NCBI GenBank assembly: GCA_964620555.1 | Contig: CAZUGZ010000002.1 | Coordinates: 1-64,000, forward strand | Reading direction: 5' to 3' | Length of the DNA stretch: 64,000 bases | From: JAPOQD01 sp964620555 | Lineage (GTDB): Bacteria > Pseudomonadota > Gammaproteobacteria > Pseudomonadales > Halieaceae | Notes under the pieces: model-generated | What the model was told of the DNA's origin: nothing | Databases searched by the model: none | The model's input: only the letters and a program-made list of their open reading frames with translations | Made by a program: the position numbers and the translations under genes | In this document: positions 41,407 through 50,224 of the stretch, one piece after another | Position numbering within the stretch: position 1 is the stretch's first letter | Layout of the letters: each line of letters starts with the position of its first letter

Positions 41407-42675
41407 ATGTCCCGCCTGCTCGTAATCAGTAGCGACTGTCATGCCGGTGCCCTCCCCGCCGACTACATGCCCTACCTGGACCGGGAATTTCACCAGGCCG
41501 CCGAGAAGTGGTGGTTGCAGTACGCCCGGGAAATGATGGCTCGCGTGGGTACTTTCTTTGACCAGGAGGCCGCTGCCGACTTTGCTGAAAAGGCCGGCAA
41601 CGAAGGCAGTGGCAAGTTCCAGCAGGATGCCATGCGTGTCGCCCGGCAGGCCAGCGACGAGCAATTGCGGGAATTCCTCGCCGATGCGAACAGCGCCATC
41701 GCCCCCCGGCGCGGCGAATATGATGCCGCGGTCCGCCTGCGGGAACTGGAGGAAGACGGCATCGCCGCCGAAGTGGTATTTCCGCAGATGGCGCCTTTTG
41801 GCGCCGGTCTGATGATGTACCGGCACCAGGTAACGCCGGCACAGCGGGCTGCGGGAAATCGTGCCTACAACCGTTTTCTGGCCGATTTGTGCCGCGCCAA
41901 CCCCGGCCGTCATGCCGGTGTGGCCGTGATCGATGTGGACGATATTGCCGCCACCGTGCGGGAGATTCGCTCCTGCCATGCGCTGGGGCTGTTCGGCGGC
42001 GTGCTGCTGCCGTCCCATACCGGCGATCAACCCTACTATCACCACTACCAGCGCTACGCACCCCTGTGGGAGGTGTGCGAAGAACTGAACCTGCCGGTAC
42101 ACGCTCATTCGGGCTGGTCGCCCGACTATGGCGATGTGCCCTCGGCAACGCCGATGTACATTTCCGAAGTGGACATGTGGGCCCACCGTCCGTTCACTGC
42201 GCTACTCTGGTCCGGCGCCTTTGAAAGACACCCACAGTTGAAAATGGTGTTCACGGAAACCGGTTGCTCCTGGATTCTGGAGACTTTGCGGACCCTGGAT
42301 TTCAAAGCCAATAACCCGATTTTCGCTCACTTCACCAGGGACCTGTCCCTGACCCCCCGGGAATACTTTCAGCGCAATTGCTACATCGGCGCCTCCTTCC
42401 TGCCCCGCCACGAAATCGGTGACCGCTACCGCATCGGTGTCGACAAACTGATGTGGGGTTCCGACTACCCGCACATGGAGGGCACCTGGCCCAATACCAT
42501 GGACCGGCTGCGGGAGACCTTTCACGATGTGGACGAAGGGGAAATCCGCGACATCATGGGTAACACAGCAGTGAAGGTGTACGGATTTGATCGGGCGCAA
42601 CTGCGGCAGGTAGCCGACCGCATCGGACCCGAGTTGGAGCAGATTACCGTCGCCCCCCGGGAAGTGGCGGCCTGA
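41407..42675 (+). CDS. Amidohydrolase-family metal-dependent hydrolase (amidohydrolase 2 type)
   Basis: The start is ATG 41407 (MSRLLVISSDCHAG), because the domain begins at once and the frame upstream overlaps ispH. The 422-residue protein has the metal-binding D-x-H start (SDCHAG), LPVHAHSGWSPDYG, VFTETGCSWI and the C-terminal MWGSDYPHMEGTWP, the Asp of which is the usual metal ligand. This pattern fits the ACMSD/LigW-like amidohydrolase 2 group (decarboxylases and hydrolases). Substrate unknown. It is coupled to the SDR gene by TGATG (one-base overlap), so the two probably act in one catabolic step pair. Confidence 0.85.
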   Translation: MSRLLVISSDCHAGALPADYMPYLDREFHQAAEKWWLQYAREMMARVGTFFDQEAAADFAEKAGNEGSGKFQQDAMRVARQASDEQLREFLADANSAIAPRRGEYDAAVRLRELEEDGIAAEVVFPQMAPFGAGLMMYRHQVTPAQRAAGNRAYNRFLADLCRANPGRHAGVAVIDVDDIAATVREIRSCHALGLFGGVLLPSHTGDQPYYHHYQRYAPLWEVCEELNLPVHAHSGWSPDYGDVPSATPMYISEVDMWAHRPFTALLWSGAFERHPQLKMVFTETGCSWILETLRTLDFKANNPIFAHFTRDLSLTPREYFQRNCYIGASFLPRHEIGDRYRIGVDKLMWGSDYPHMEGTWPNTMDRLRETFHDVDEGEIRDIMGNTAVKVYGFDRAQLRQVADRIGPELEQITVAPREVAA

Positions 42676-43550
42676 TGCGGGACTTCAAGGACAGGGTAGC
42701 GGTGGTCACCGGCGGAGCCAGCGGGATAGGACGGGCGCTGGTCAGGCAACTGCTGGACCAGGAAGCCAGGGTGGTGATCGGCGACGTGGAGCAGGCCGCG
42801 CTGGATAGCGCCATCGACGAATTCAGGGAACTCGGTGAGGTCGACGCCCGGCTTTGCGATGTGTCCAGCCCCGATTCGGTCGAGGCGCTGGCGGATCATG
42901 TATTCGAGCGCTTCGGCGCCTGTCACCTGCTTTTCAACAACGCCGGAGTGTCGGCACCCTCGGCCAATGTCTGGGACACCACGGTCAATGACTGGAAGTG
43001 GGTGCACGGAGTCAACGTCATGGGTGTGGTGCACGGCATTCAGAGTTTCGTACCGCGCATGATTGCCAGTGACCAGGAGGGCTGTGTCATCAACACCTCC
43101 TCCGGCGATGGCGGGGTCTCTCCCCTGCCCTATCAGTCCGTGTACGCCTCCAGCAAAGCCGCAATTTCCAGTATCACCGAGTGCCTGTCCGCACAATTCG
43201 AAAGCGAGAACACCAAACTCAGCGCTTCGATTTTCTATCCCTCGGGAGGGATGCTGGATACCGGAATCTGGACCACGGACCGCAATCGGCCGGCAGAGTT
43301 GACGAGGGAAAAACCGGGAATTCCCGCACCGAAAGTGGAAGATTTCATCAAGGTGTACAAGGAGTACGGTATGCCGGTGAAATTTCAGGATCTGGATGAA
43401 TTGGCCCTGTTTTGCCTGGATGGGGTCCGCGAGGGTCGCTTTATCATCATGATCGGCATCGAAGACAGTGTTGCGGTGCTGCAGGATCGCGCCGAGCGGA
43501 TCGGACGTTGTCAGCGGCCCATCGACCCGGCCGTCATCCCGGTCCTCTAG
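42675..43550 (+). CDS. Short-chain dehydrogenase/reductase
   Basis: The 291-residue classical SDR has the NAD(P)-binding TGGASGIG (12-19), NNAG (88-91), Ser in NTSSGDGG, Tyr157 and Lys161 (YASSK). It oxidises or reduces an alcohol/ketone. Its ATG overlaps the amidohydrolase stop by one base. The stop codon is followed immediately by the left end of the dispersed repeat at 43549-43748. Confidence 0.9.
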   Translation: MRDFKDRVAVVTGGASGIGRALVRQLLDQEARVVIGDVEQAALDSAIDEFRELGEVDARLCDVSSPDSVEALADHVFERFGACHLLFNNAGVSAPSANVWDTTVNDWKWVHGVNVMGVVHGIQSFVPRMIASDQEGCVINTSSGDGGVSPLPYQSVYASSKAAISSITECLSAQFESENTKLSASIFYPSGGMLDTGIWTTDRNRPAELTREKPGIPAPKVEDFIKVYKEYGMPVKFQDLDELALFCLDGVREGRFIIMIGIEDSVAVLQDRAERIGRCQRPIDPAVIPVL

Positions 43551-43748
43551 CCCGCATATTTCACCAACCTTCTGCTGCGAACGCCGATACGCTCGCTGTG
43601 ACAGGGCGTGCTCCCTCCAGCCGCTTCGACATAGTGTCAACTATGCCTTCAGCGTCTTCCGGTCCGCGCACCCTGCCACAGCGGCGTCTCGACGTCCTCG
43701 CTACAAACCTTGGTGAAATATGCGGGCAGGAGTCTGCGCCGTAGAAAA
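43549..43748. repeat. Composite palindromic dispersed repeat, copy 3
   Basis: The outer arms 43551-43571 and 43706-43726 are complementary at 19 of 21 positions, with further imperfect pairing inside (GTGACAGGGCGTGC near 43598 against GCGCACCCTGCCAC) around a central ATAGTGTCAACTAT, so the 176-base unit could fold as one long hairpin. Immediately to the right, 43728-43748 is an identical copy of the arm of repeat copy 1. The interval separates the convergent SDR and ABC transporter genes and contains no gene that I can support. Confidence 0.8.
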
Positions 43749-43784
43749 ATCCGTGACAGGGCGGTCTCGCCCACCTGCCGGATC

Positions 43785-45266
43785 TCATGCAAGCTGTTGC
43801 CTGAGGTGGGCCGGCACGATGACCCGTTCCAGCCATTCAAACAGAAATTCGGTGATTATGGCCAACAGCGCTGCCGGAATGGCGCCCTGCAGGATCAAGG
43901 CGTGGTCATTGAGAGTCAGACCGGTGATGATCGGTTCACCCAGCCCACCCGCACCGACAAAGGCGGCCAGGGTCGCGGTACCAATGCTGATGATGGCAGC
44001 GGTCTTGATGCCCGCCAGGATGGTGGGCAGCGCCAGCGGCACCTCCACCTTCAGCAGTCGCTGCCTGCCGGTCAACCCCATGCCATCGGCGACCTCCTTG
44101 AGCAATGGATCAACCGCCGCCAGACCGGTCAACGTGTTGCGCAATATGGGCAGCAACGAGTACAGGCAGAGCGCGACGATGGCCGGCACCTGGCCCAGCC
44201 CCAGCACCGGAATCATCAGCGCCAGCATGGCGAGTGAGGGAACGGTCTGCAGCAGTCCGGCGACGTAGACAGCGCTCGCCGAGCGGCGCGGGTGGTGCGC
44301 CAGCAGCAAGCCGAGCGGGATTGCCAGGGAGCAGGCAATCAGCAGGGCAATGAGGGTCAACTTGATATGAGTGACGGTGTTGGACAACACCATACCGAGC
44401 ATTTGATCGATCTCCTCGCCGGGCTGGGCAATCAAACCCTCGGCAGCGAGAAACTCCCGGGCCACCTGACGGGGTGAGCTGTCGCCATCGCGGGCCAGGG
44501 CATTGAGCTGCTGCATGGGCTCCTCTTCCAAACGACTTTGCAAGCGCAGCAAGACCTTCCTGAGCTCTGGAGCGAGTTCCTGCCGGGCCAACAGGACGGC
44601 GTCGTAGCGCGGAAAGAAGCCGAGGTCGTCTTCCAACTGTCTGAGATCGTAGAGCAGCAGTTCCCCGTCGGTGGTATAGGCGTCGATAATATCGGCCTGC
44701 CCGCGCTCGAGGGCCTGGTAGCCCAGGGCATGTTCAATGCCGCGTACCGATTGGCGAAGCCCATAGAGCTGGCTCAGGGGTATCCAACCATCCTTGCGGT
44801 TGAGAAATTCGAGTGAGAACGCCGGTCTCAGTTCGGGATGTCGGCGCAGGTCGCTGATCTTGTGCACCCCCAGGGCCTCTGCCCGCTCACTGGTCATGGA
44901 CAGCGCATAACGGTTGTTGAAGCCGAATTCCACAATGATTTCGAGGCCCTGGCCGGCCAGGCCATCGATCAGTTCCTGGCGGTGGGCATGTGGTTTGCCG
45001 AGCAGGCTCTGGGCCAGGGTTCCGGTATAGTCGGGATAGAGGTCGACCTCACCGGCGCGCAGGGCGTTGTAGACCACCAGCGAGCCACCCAGTCCCATTT
45101 TGCGCTCGACGGCGACGCCCTCCTGTTGCAGCAGGCCGGCGACAATCTCCGCCAGCACATGGCTTTCAGTGAATTGCTTGGATGCCACCACGACCGGGCT
45201 GCCGTGGGCGCACGGGGCCAGCGAAAACACCAGCAGGGACAGTGCAAGCAACAGACCTCTCGGCAT
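43785..45266 (-). CDS. Glycine-betaine/choline-type ABC transporter, substrate-binding protein fused to permease
   Basis: The 493-residue protein has a signal peptide (MPRGLLLALSLLVFSLAPCAHG), an OpuAC/ProX-type substrate-binding domain (about 25-275: KQFTESHVLAEIVAGLL, DLYPDYTGTLAQSLL), then a permease domain (about 285-490) with five or six helices and the coupling loop EVADGMGLTGRQRLLKVEVPLALPTI cut here as the usual EAA motif. Osmolyte and quaternary-amine importers often fuse these parts; here the binding domain comes first. It is coupled by a one-base overlap to the ATPase gene. The ligand could be betaine, choline, carnitine or ergothioneine. Confidence 0.87.
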   Translation of the reverse strand: MPRGLLLALSLLVFSLAPCAHGSPVVVASKQFTESHVLAEIVAGLLQQEGVAVERKMGLGGSLVVYNALRAGEVDLYPDYTGTLAQSLLGKPHAHRQELIDGLAGQGLEIIVEFGFNNRYALSMTSERAEALGVHKISDLRRHPELRPAFSLEFLNRKDGWIPLSQLYGLRQSVRGIEHALGYQALERGQADIIDAYTTDGELLLYDLRQLEDDLGFFPRYDAVLLARQELAPELRKVLLRLQSRLEEEPMQQLNALARDGDSSPRQVAREFLAAEGLIAQPGEEIDQMLGMVLSNTVTHIKLTLIALLIACSLAIPLGLLLAHHPRRSASAVYVAGLLQTVPSLAMLALMIPVLGLGQVPAIVALCLYSLLPILRNTLTGLAAVDPLLKEVADGMGLTGRQRLLKVEVPLALPTILAGIKTAAIISIGTATLAAFVGAGGLGEPIITGLTLNDHALILQGAIPAALLAIITEFLFEWLERVIVPAHLRQQLA

Positions 45267-46021
45267 CAGGTCTGCTCCAGCATGGTCAGCAGCAGGTGGT
45301 CGGCATCCAATTGGGGATTTTCCCGACGCAACTGTTCACTATCGGTTCTGGCCAGGATTTCACCACTACCCATCACCAGTATTTCGTCCCCCAGCCGCAG
45401 CGCCTCGTCCATGTCGTGGGTGACCAGCACACAGGTTCGCGACTCGCCCCGTTGCAGGGCCAGCAGTTGCTGCTGCACGTCGAGACGAGTCAGCGGGTCG
45501 AGGGCAGCGAATGGCTCGTCGAGTAACAGCAGCGGCGGATTCAGCACCAGGGCCCGGCACAGACCGACACGTTGCTGCTGACCACCGCTCAATTGATGCG
45601 GGTAGCGGTCGAGGATGTCCGCTTCCAGTTGCGCCATCGGCAACAACTCCTGCAGGCGCCCGTCAATCCGTTGCTCATCCCAGCCCACGACCTGTGCCAG
45701 CAGGACGATATTTTCTCTCGCGGTAAGGTGGGGAAACAGGCCGACGCCCTGCACGGCATAACCGATACCGGTTCGCAGCGCCGGCAAATCCGCATAGTCG
45801 ATGGGCTCACCGGCAATGACTACGCTGCCTTCGTCGGGCAGACACAGCCCGTTGATCATTTTCAACAGGGTGGATTTGCCACAGCCGCTGCGCCCGACAA
45901 TGACCGTTATCCGGTTCGATTCGATCTCGACACTGATGGATTGCAGCACCGCTTCGCCGGAAAAACTCTTGCTGACCGCCGACAGGGATATGGCAGCTGG
46001 TTGCTGATCGGTAGCCCGCAT
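45266..46021 (-). CDS. ABC transporter ATP-binding protein (osmolyte/quaternary amine type)
   Basis: The 251-residue ATPase has Walker A GRSGCGKS (43-50), the Q-loop near QGVGLFPHL, signature LSGGQQQR (144-151), Walker B LLLLDEP (164-170) and the H-loop VTHDMDEAL. It lacks the C-terminal CBS domains of OpuA/ProV, so it resembles the OpuC/YehX branch. It powers the binding-protein/permease fusion directly downstream (one-base overlap). Its start codon ATG (46019-46021) and next codons lie inside a copy of the dispersed repeat, which may have replaced its native 5' region. Confidence 0.9.
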   Translation of the reverse strand: MRATDQQPAAISLSAVSKSFSGEAVLQSISVEIESNRITVIVGRSGCGKSTLLKMINGLCLPDEGSVVIAGEPIDYADLPALRTGIGYAVQGVGLFPHLTARENIVLLAQVVGWDEQRIDGRLQELLPMAQLEADILDRYPHQLSGGQQQRVGLCRALVLNPPLLLLDEPFAALDPLTRLDVQQQLLALQRGESRTCVLVTHDMDEALRLGDEILVMGSGEILARTDSEQLRRENPQLDADHLLLTMLEQT

Positions 46022-46042
46022 ATTCCATCAACCTCCTGCTGC
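46013..46042. repeat. Dispersed repeat, copy 4 (single arm)
   Basis: These 30 bases match 43549-43578 (the left end of copy 3, same orientation) at 27 positions. The copy overlaps the first codons of the ABC ATPase gene. No complementary arm is evident to the right, so it is a half-copy. Copies 3 and 4 bracket the two-gene transporter operon as direct repeats. Confidence 0.65.
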
Positions 46043-46064
46043 CAGCGCCGGTGGGCGTCACTCT

Positions 46065-46190
46065 CTAGCGCTGCACACGTCCCGATACATCGCCACCCAT
46101 GAGCTTCTCGACTTCAGGCACCGTCAGACATTCGTTTGCCCGCAGTCGACTGGAGTTGATTCGTTGTTCCCCGTTTGAAACAACGTTCCC
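46065..46190 (-). pseudogene. Fragment resembling a tyrosine-recombinase (phage-type integrase) N-terminal region
   Basis: The minus-strand frame ending at 46065 contains NSSRLRANECLTVPEVEKLMGG (46092-46157 region), which resembles the linker before the catalytic domain of site-specific tyrosine recombinases, usually of the form RxREYLTxxEVEKLM followed by a GHRD segment. Here the match ends after EKLM and the frame stops ten residues later. No catalytic Arg-His-Arg-Tyr residues are present, so it would be a remnant. The match is short, and the call is tentative. Confidence 0.35.
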
Positions 46191-46297
46191 GATAAAGATC
46201 ATTGTTGCCAAAATTGATGGGACGGGCAACTGGCCGGCGCACTGCACACTTTCCGACGAGAAGGCATAATGGGCAGGAATCGTTGCGGGGGAGCCAG

Positions 46298-47185
46298 ATG
46301 ATCGTCGGTCACCTTGAAGAAATCTGGCAATACCCGGTCAAGAGCATGGCCGGAGTTGCTATCGAGCGCGCCCTGATCACCGAGACGGGAATCCCCGGTG
46401 ATCGCTGTTGGGCAGTGATCGATGCCGAGACCAATCAGATCCGCAGCGCCAAGCGCTGGCCGGAATTGCTCAACCTGGCCGCCAGCCTGGCCGAACCGGC
46501 AGCATTGGAGCGGATTGGTTGCGGTGCCGAGGTGCCCACGGCGCAGGTACGGCTGCCCAACGGCGAGAGTTTCGCCAGCCGCGCTAGTGACGCCGACCGG
46601 CGGCTCTCGAAGTTCCTGGACAAACCCGCGCGTCTGGCCCCGCTGGCACCAGCGTCCGAACTCAGCCACTACCGGTTGAAGCAGGCACCCAGCGCCGCAG
46701 AGTTCAGCACCGATATGGGGCTGCTGCCCGGCGAAAAACTGCCCGACTTTTCCGACACCCCGGAAGAGTTGCTGAATCTGCTGGCCACCCACGCCACGCC
46801 CCCGGGAACCTACTTCGATGCGTTTCCGTTACACCTGCTCAGCACCAACTCGCTGGCCTTCCTGGCCGGCCGGGATGAAGTGGATGCGGTGGTGCAGCGC
46901 TTTCGCGCCAACCTGCTGCTGCGCGGAGTGAACGCCGAGCGGCGCATGATCGAGAACGACTGGGTTGGCAGGCGCCTGCAAATCGGCGCCGCGATAGTGC
47001 AGGTCAACAGTCAGACCACCCGCTGCAGCATGCCGGCCCGAGCCCAGGCAGCACATGGCCTGGCAGCAGACCAAAAGCTGACCTCGACCCTGGTTCGGCA
47101 CTGTGAGCGCCGGCTCGGTATCAACCTGCTGGTGGAGCGAGCCGGAGTCTGTGAACTCGGTGATCCGGTGCGCCTGTTGGATTGA
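46298..47185 (+). CDS. MOSC-domain protein (MOSC_N beta-barrel plus MOSC)
   Basis: ATG 46298 is preceded by a GGGGGA stretch. The 295-residue protein begins VGHLEEIWQYPVKSMAGVAIERA, the MOSC_N signature, and its C-terminal half is a MOSC domain with RFRANLLLRG and the conserved cysteine in TTRCSMPA. That cysteine coordinates molybdenum in mARC/YcbX-type reductases, which reduce N-hydroxylated compounds. No ferredoxin domain is attached (YcbX has one), so a partner would be needed. It is convergent with the HsaA-like gene. Confidence 0.85.
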   Translation: MIVGHLEEIWQYPVKSMAGVAIERALITETGIPGDRCWAVIDAETNQIRSAKRWPELLNLAASLAEPAALERIGCGAEVPTAQVRLPNGESFASRASDADRRLSKFLDKPARLAPLAPASELSHYRLKQAPSAAEFSTDMGLLPGEKLPDFSDTPEELLNLLATHATPPGTYFDAFPLHLLSTNSLAFLAGRDEVDAVVQRFRANLLLRGVNAERRMIENDWVGRRLQIGAAIVQVNSQTTRCSMPARAQAAHGLAADQKLTSTLVRHCERRLGINLLVERAGVCELGDPVRLLD

Positions 47186-47189
47186 GACG

Positions 47190-48407
47190 CTACAAACCGA
47201 AGTCCGCGTTGTCCTGCCCAAACAGAACGCCCCCCAGGTTGACTGCAAAAGGCGCGGCGTGATTGGCCACATGGGCCTGGCTGGCCAGCATATCCAGATG
47301 CCTGGCGAGCAGCGAACTGCCCTCGCGAATGGCGCCGGAGCCGGCGGCCTTGAGCATCTTCGAAGACAGTGCCAGACAGGTATCGGCAACGACGGCGGAG
47401 TCGTAGCGGTAGCGGACCCGGTCGCCCAGCGGAATCGGAGTACCGGCCCGGGTACAGTCCATCATGCGCTCAAAATTGCCGTGCATAACCAGTTTCATAC
47501 GGGAAATTTCGGTTTCCACCTCGGCTGCCAGTATTTTCGCCAGCGGGTCATCGCGCATGGGCACTGGGCCGGCCACGCGGGTCCTGGCGATTTCGATAAA
47601 ATCCTGCAGGGCCGCTTGCAGCGCACCCAGGGTGGCGGTACACACCGCGCGCACGAACACCTGCATGAACGGCAATCGGTATAACGGAGCCACGTTCACG
47701 GCATTGCCGGGATTGTCACAGTTGAAGCCGTCGATCACCTTGTGGGTGCGGTAGTCGGGTACCAGCACATCGTCCATCACGATGTCGTGACTGCCGGTGC
47801 CCTGCAGGCCGACGACATCCCAGTTATCGACGATTTCATAGTCACAGATCGGCACCAGAAAGGTGCGATAGTTGGTCATGTCGAAGGGGGCATCGGCGGT
47901 GGGGACCACCGCGCCGACAAACACCCACCGGCAGTGCCTGCAGCCGCTGGAAAAACTCCAGCGACCGCTGAGACGGAAACCACCCTCTACCGGGGTGACC
48001 TTGCCCAGAGGCGCGTAGGAAGAGGAAATCAACACGCTCGGATCATCGCCCCACACTTCCTCGGCCGCCCGCTCATCGAACAGCGCCAGTTGCCAGTTGT
48101 GCACCGCCACCACCGCCAGCACCCAGGCGCTGGACATGCAGGCCTGGGCAATCAGCAGGTCCACTTCATAGAACACCTGGGGATCCATGGCGTAACCGCC
48201 GTATTGCTCGGCCTGCAGCATCTTGAAAAAGCCGGCCTCATGGAAATCCCGAATGGTTTCCGGCGGAACGTTGCACTCTGCCTTGCAGCGGGCGGCACGT
48301 TCCCGCAACACCGGTTGCAGGTCCCTTGCCGCTTGCAGCAATTGACCGGCGCGGGCACTGCCCAAAGAGTACTGGCTGGAGTCCAGTTGCGGTTGATGAA
48401 CCGTCAT
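47190..48407 (-). CDS. Flavin-dependent monooxygenase, HsaA-like (acyl-CoA dehydrogenase fold)
   Basis: From ATG 48407 (MTVHQPQLDSSQYSLG) the protein has 405 residues. It has the acyl-CoA dehydrogenase fold of two-component flavin hydroxylases. The segments VHNWQLALFDERAAEEVWG, DPSVLISSSYAPLG, WSFSSGCRHCRW and VVGLQGTGSHDIV closely follow mycobacterial HsaA, which hydroxylates the phenolic A ring of a secosteroid using reduced flavin from HsaB. No HsaB-type reductase is next to it. The gene follows an SDR gene (79-base gap) and msrA on the same strand. Substrate cannot be fixed from sequence alone. Confidence 0.85.
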   Translation of the reverse strand: MTVHQPQLDSSQYSLGSARAGQLLQAARDLQPVLRERAARCKAECNVPPETIRDFHEAGFFKMLQAEQYGGYAMDPQVFYEVDLLIAQACMSSAWVLAVVAVHNWQLALFDERAAEEVWGDDPSVLISSSYAPLGKVTPVEGGFRLSGRWSFSSGCRHCRWVFVGAVVPTADAPFDMTNYRTFLVPICDYEIVDNWDVVGLQGTGSHDIVMDDVLVPDYRTHKVIDGFNCDNPGNAVNVAPLYRLPFMQVFVRAVCTATLGALQAALQDFIEIARTRVAGPVPMRDDPLAKILAAEVETEISRMKLVMHGNFERMMDCTRAGTPIPLGDRVRYRYDSAVVADTCLALSSKMLKAAGSGAIREGSSLLARHLDMLASQAHVANHAAPFAVNLGGVLFGQDNADFGL

Positions 48408-48486
48408 ACGCGCATGCCCCCGAGCGCTGAAAGAGCGGGCGAGTTTATCATTCCGGATTCCTGCAGGGCCATGGGGTAGCGGTGAA

Positions 48487-49350
48487 CTACGCCACGACCG
48501 CGGTCCCGAAGCGGGTGGGGTCGCCGAACACGGTCCGATGCGAGGGCGGTTGGGCGCCATTGATATCCTTGATGCCGTAGAGTTCACCCAGTTCCGCAGC
48601 AATCCAGACCTGGCCTGATTTTTCCATTTTCGCCGGATCTCTGGACAGTGCATCGATGACCAGACCCGAAAACTCGGGATGTTCCGCAGTGGCAGCCAGG
48701 CCTGCGTATTTGTCCGGTTCCGCCGCGAATACCCGGGCGGTGCGTTCGGTCAGCAACAGGCCCATCCACAGCGACACCACCGCCACCTGGTGGGGTTTGA
48801 AATCCACCGCCATGTCGTGGGCCATCTTGTCCACCGCGGCTTTACCGGCGCCGTAGGCCGGGCCGTGCATGTAGATGCGGCCACCAAAGGAAGAGGTCAT
48901 GACCGCCAGCCCGGCACTCGCCACCAGCAGGGGTGCCGCGAAAAAGGTGGCGCTATAGTGTGAGCGCATGCCGACATCGAGAATATCCATCAGCGACAGT
49001 GGCTTTTCCCAGAAGGGTCCCTCCAGGGTCAGGGCATCGGGAATGCAGGTGGCGTTATTGACCAATATATCCAGCCGTCCGTGATCCTTTTGCACCTGCC
49101 TGAACAAGGCTTCCACCTGGGCGTCATCGGCGTGGTCGCAGTGCACCGGAACGCCGGTCCCACCTGCTGCGCTGACCTCCCTGGCGGTCTCCTGTACCGT
49201 GCCGGGTAATGGTGCATCTCCCTGCCGGCGAGTTCTTCCGGTTACGTAGACCGTGGTTCCGCTGCGCCCCAGGGCCACGGCAATTCCCCGCCCTGCCCCG
49301 CGACTGGCGCCGGTGACCACCGCCACCCGATCTGCTGCCTGTTTCATCAC
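48487..49350 (-). CDS. Short-chain dehydrogenase/reductase
   Basis: The 287-residue SDR has the cofactor motif TGASRGAGRGIA, NNAT in place of the usual NNAG, and the catalytic YGAGK. An extended central region (CIPDALTLEGPFWEKPLSLMD) resembles DHRS1-like SDRs. It overlaps msrA by four bases (ATGA) and precedes the HsaA-like monooxygenase, so it may work on the same substrate. An adjacent second ATG at 49347 is also possible. Confidence 0.88.
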   Translation of the reverse strand: MMKQAADRVAVVTGASRGAGRGIAVALGRSGTTVYVTGRTRRQGDAPLPGTVQETAREVSAAGGTGVPVHCDHADDAQVEALFRQVQKDHGRLDILVNNATCIPDALTLEGPFWEKPLSLMDILDVGMRSHYSATFFAAPLLVASAGLAVMTSSFGGRIYMHGPAYGAGKAAVDKMAHDMAVDFKPHQVAVVSLWMGLLLTERTARVFAAEPDKYAGLAATAEHPEFSGLVIDALSRDPAKMEKSGQVWIAAELGELYGIKDINGAQPPSHRTVFGDPTRFGTAVVA

Positions 49351-49991
49351 CCTGCCCGCTCCCCGACCGGGCTCTCCAAGCGGACGCCGGTGCCGCCCAA
49401 CCCGCAGTACCCCATGGGGTTCTTTGCCAGGTACTGCTGGTGATAGTCCTCGGCGTAATAGAACTCACCGGCGGCCTGGATTTCAGTGGTGATGGCCGCG
49501 TGACCGGCCGCGGTCAGTGACCTCTGAAAGGACTTCCGGGACCTTTCGGCCTGCACCTTTTGCGAGGCTCCAAAAGTGTAGATTCCAGAGCGATACTGGG
49601 GACCCACATCGTTGCCCTGGCGCATGCCCTGGGTGGGGTCGTGGCCCTCCCAGAACACCTTCAACAGATCGTCGTAGTGAACCTGTGTGGGATCGAATAC
49701 GACCAGTACCACCTCGTTGTGCCCGGTTTGACCACTGCACACTTCCCGGTACGTGGGATTGGGAGTCTGGCCGGCGGAATATCCCACAGCCGTGGTGTAC
49801 ACCCCCGCCAGCTGCCAAAACATCCGTTCCGCACCCCAGAAACAACCCATGCCGAATAACGCCCTGGCATGAGAATCCGCAAACGGTCCCTGCAGCGGAT
49901 TGCCGTTGACAAAGTGCGCTGCCGGCACCGGCATCGCCTGTTCACGGCCGGGCAGGTAGCGCTGCCGGCCTCTGATTTTGGGGAATGCCAT
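49347..49991 (-). CDS. msrA: Peptide-methionine (S)-S-oxide reductase
   Basis: From ATG 49991 the protein has 214 residues, typical of the longer enteric-type MsrA. The catalytic Cys50 is in the GCFWGAE motif, followed by YSAGQTPNPTYREVCSGQTGHNEVV and the C-terminal YHQQYLAKNPMGYCGLGG with the resolving cysteine. It repairs methionine S-sulfoxide. It is the first gene of a three-gene run with an SDR and a flavin monooxygenase, and is divergent from the PhoD-like gene. A frame extension to 50186 has no support. Confidence 0.94.
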   Translation of the reverse strand: MAFPKIRGRQRYLPGREQAMPVPAAHFVNGNPLQGPFADSHARALFGMGCFWGAERMFWQLAGVYTTAVGYSAGQTPNPTYREVCSGQTGHNEVVLVVFDPTQVHYDDLLKVFWEGHDPTQGMRQGNDVGPQYRSGIYTFGASQKVQAERSRKSFQRSLTAAGHAAITTEIQAAGEFYYAEDYHQQYLAKNPMGYCGLGGTGVRLESPVGERAG

Positions 49992-50224
49992 GCTCGGTTC
50001 CTGCCGATTCACCGGTACACCACATCTGCTGGTGGCGAGACTGCCATGATAGGCAACCTGGACCCCGACTGCCACCATCGACCACCAAATATCCCAAACC
50101 AAAGTGTCAGGGCCGAGTTGACCGGAACACCTCCGATATCGGGCTGCACAAGCTGTCCTGGAGACCGACCGCAGGATTTTTGCCATACTGGACAGCCTGA
50201 CCGGGAACAGAAAAACAAAAGCGG

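Noticed and set aside
47183..47198. A further half-copy of module A (CGCTACAAACC) at the end of the HsaA-like gene
   Set aside because: Only 11 bases match, and they encode the last residues and stop of the gene. It is too short to claim.
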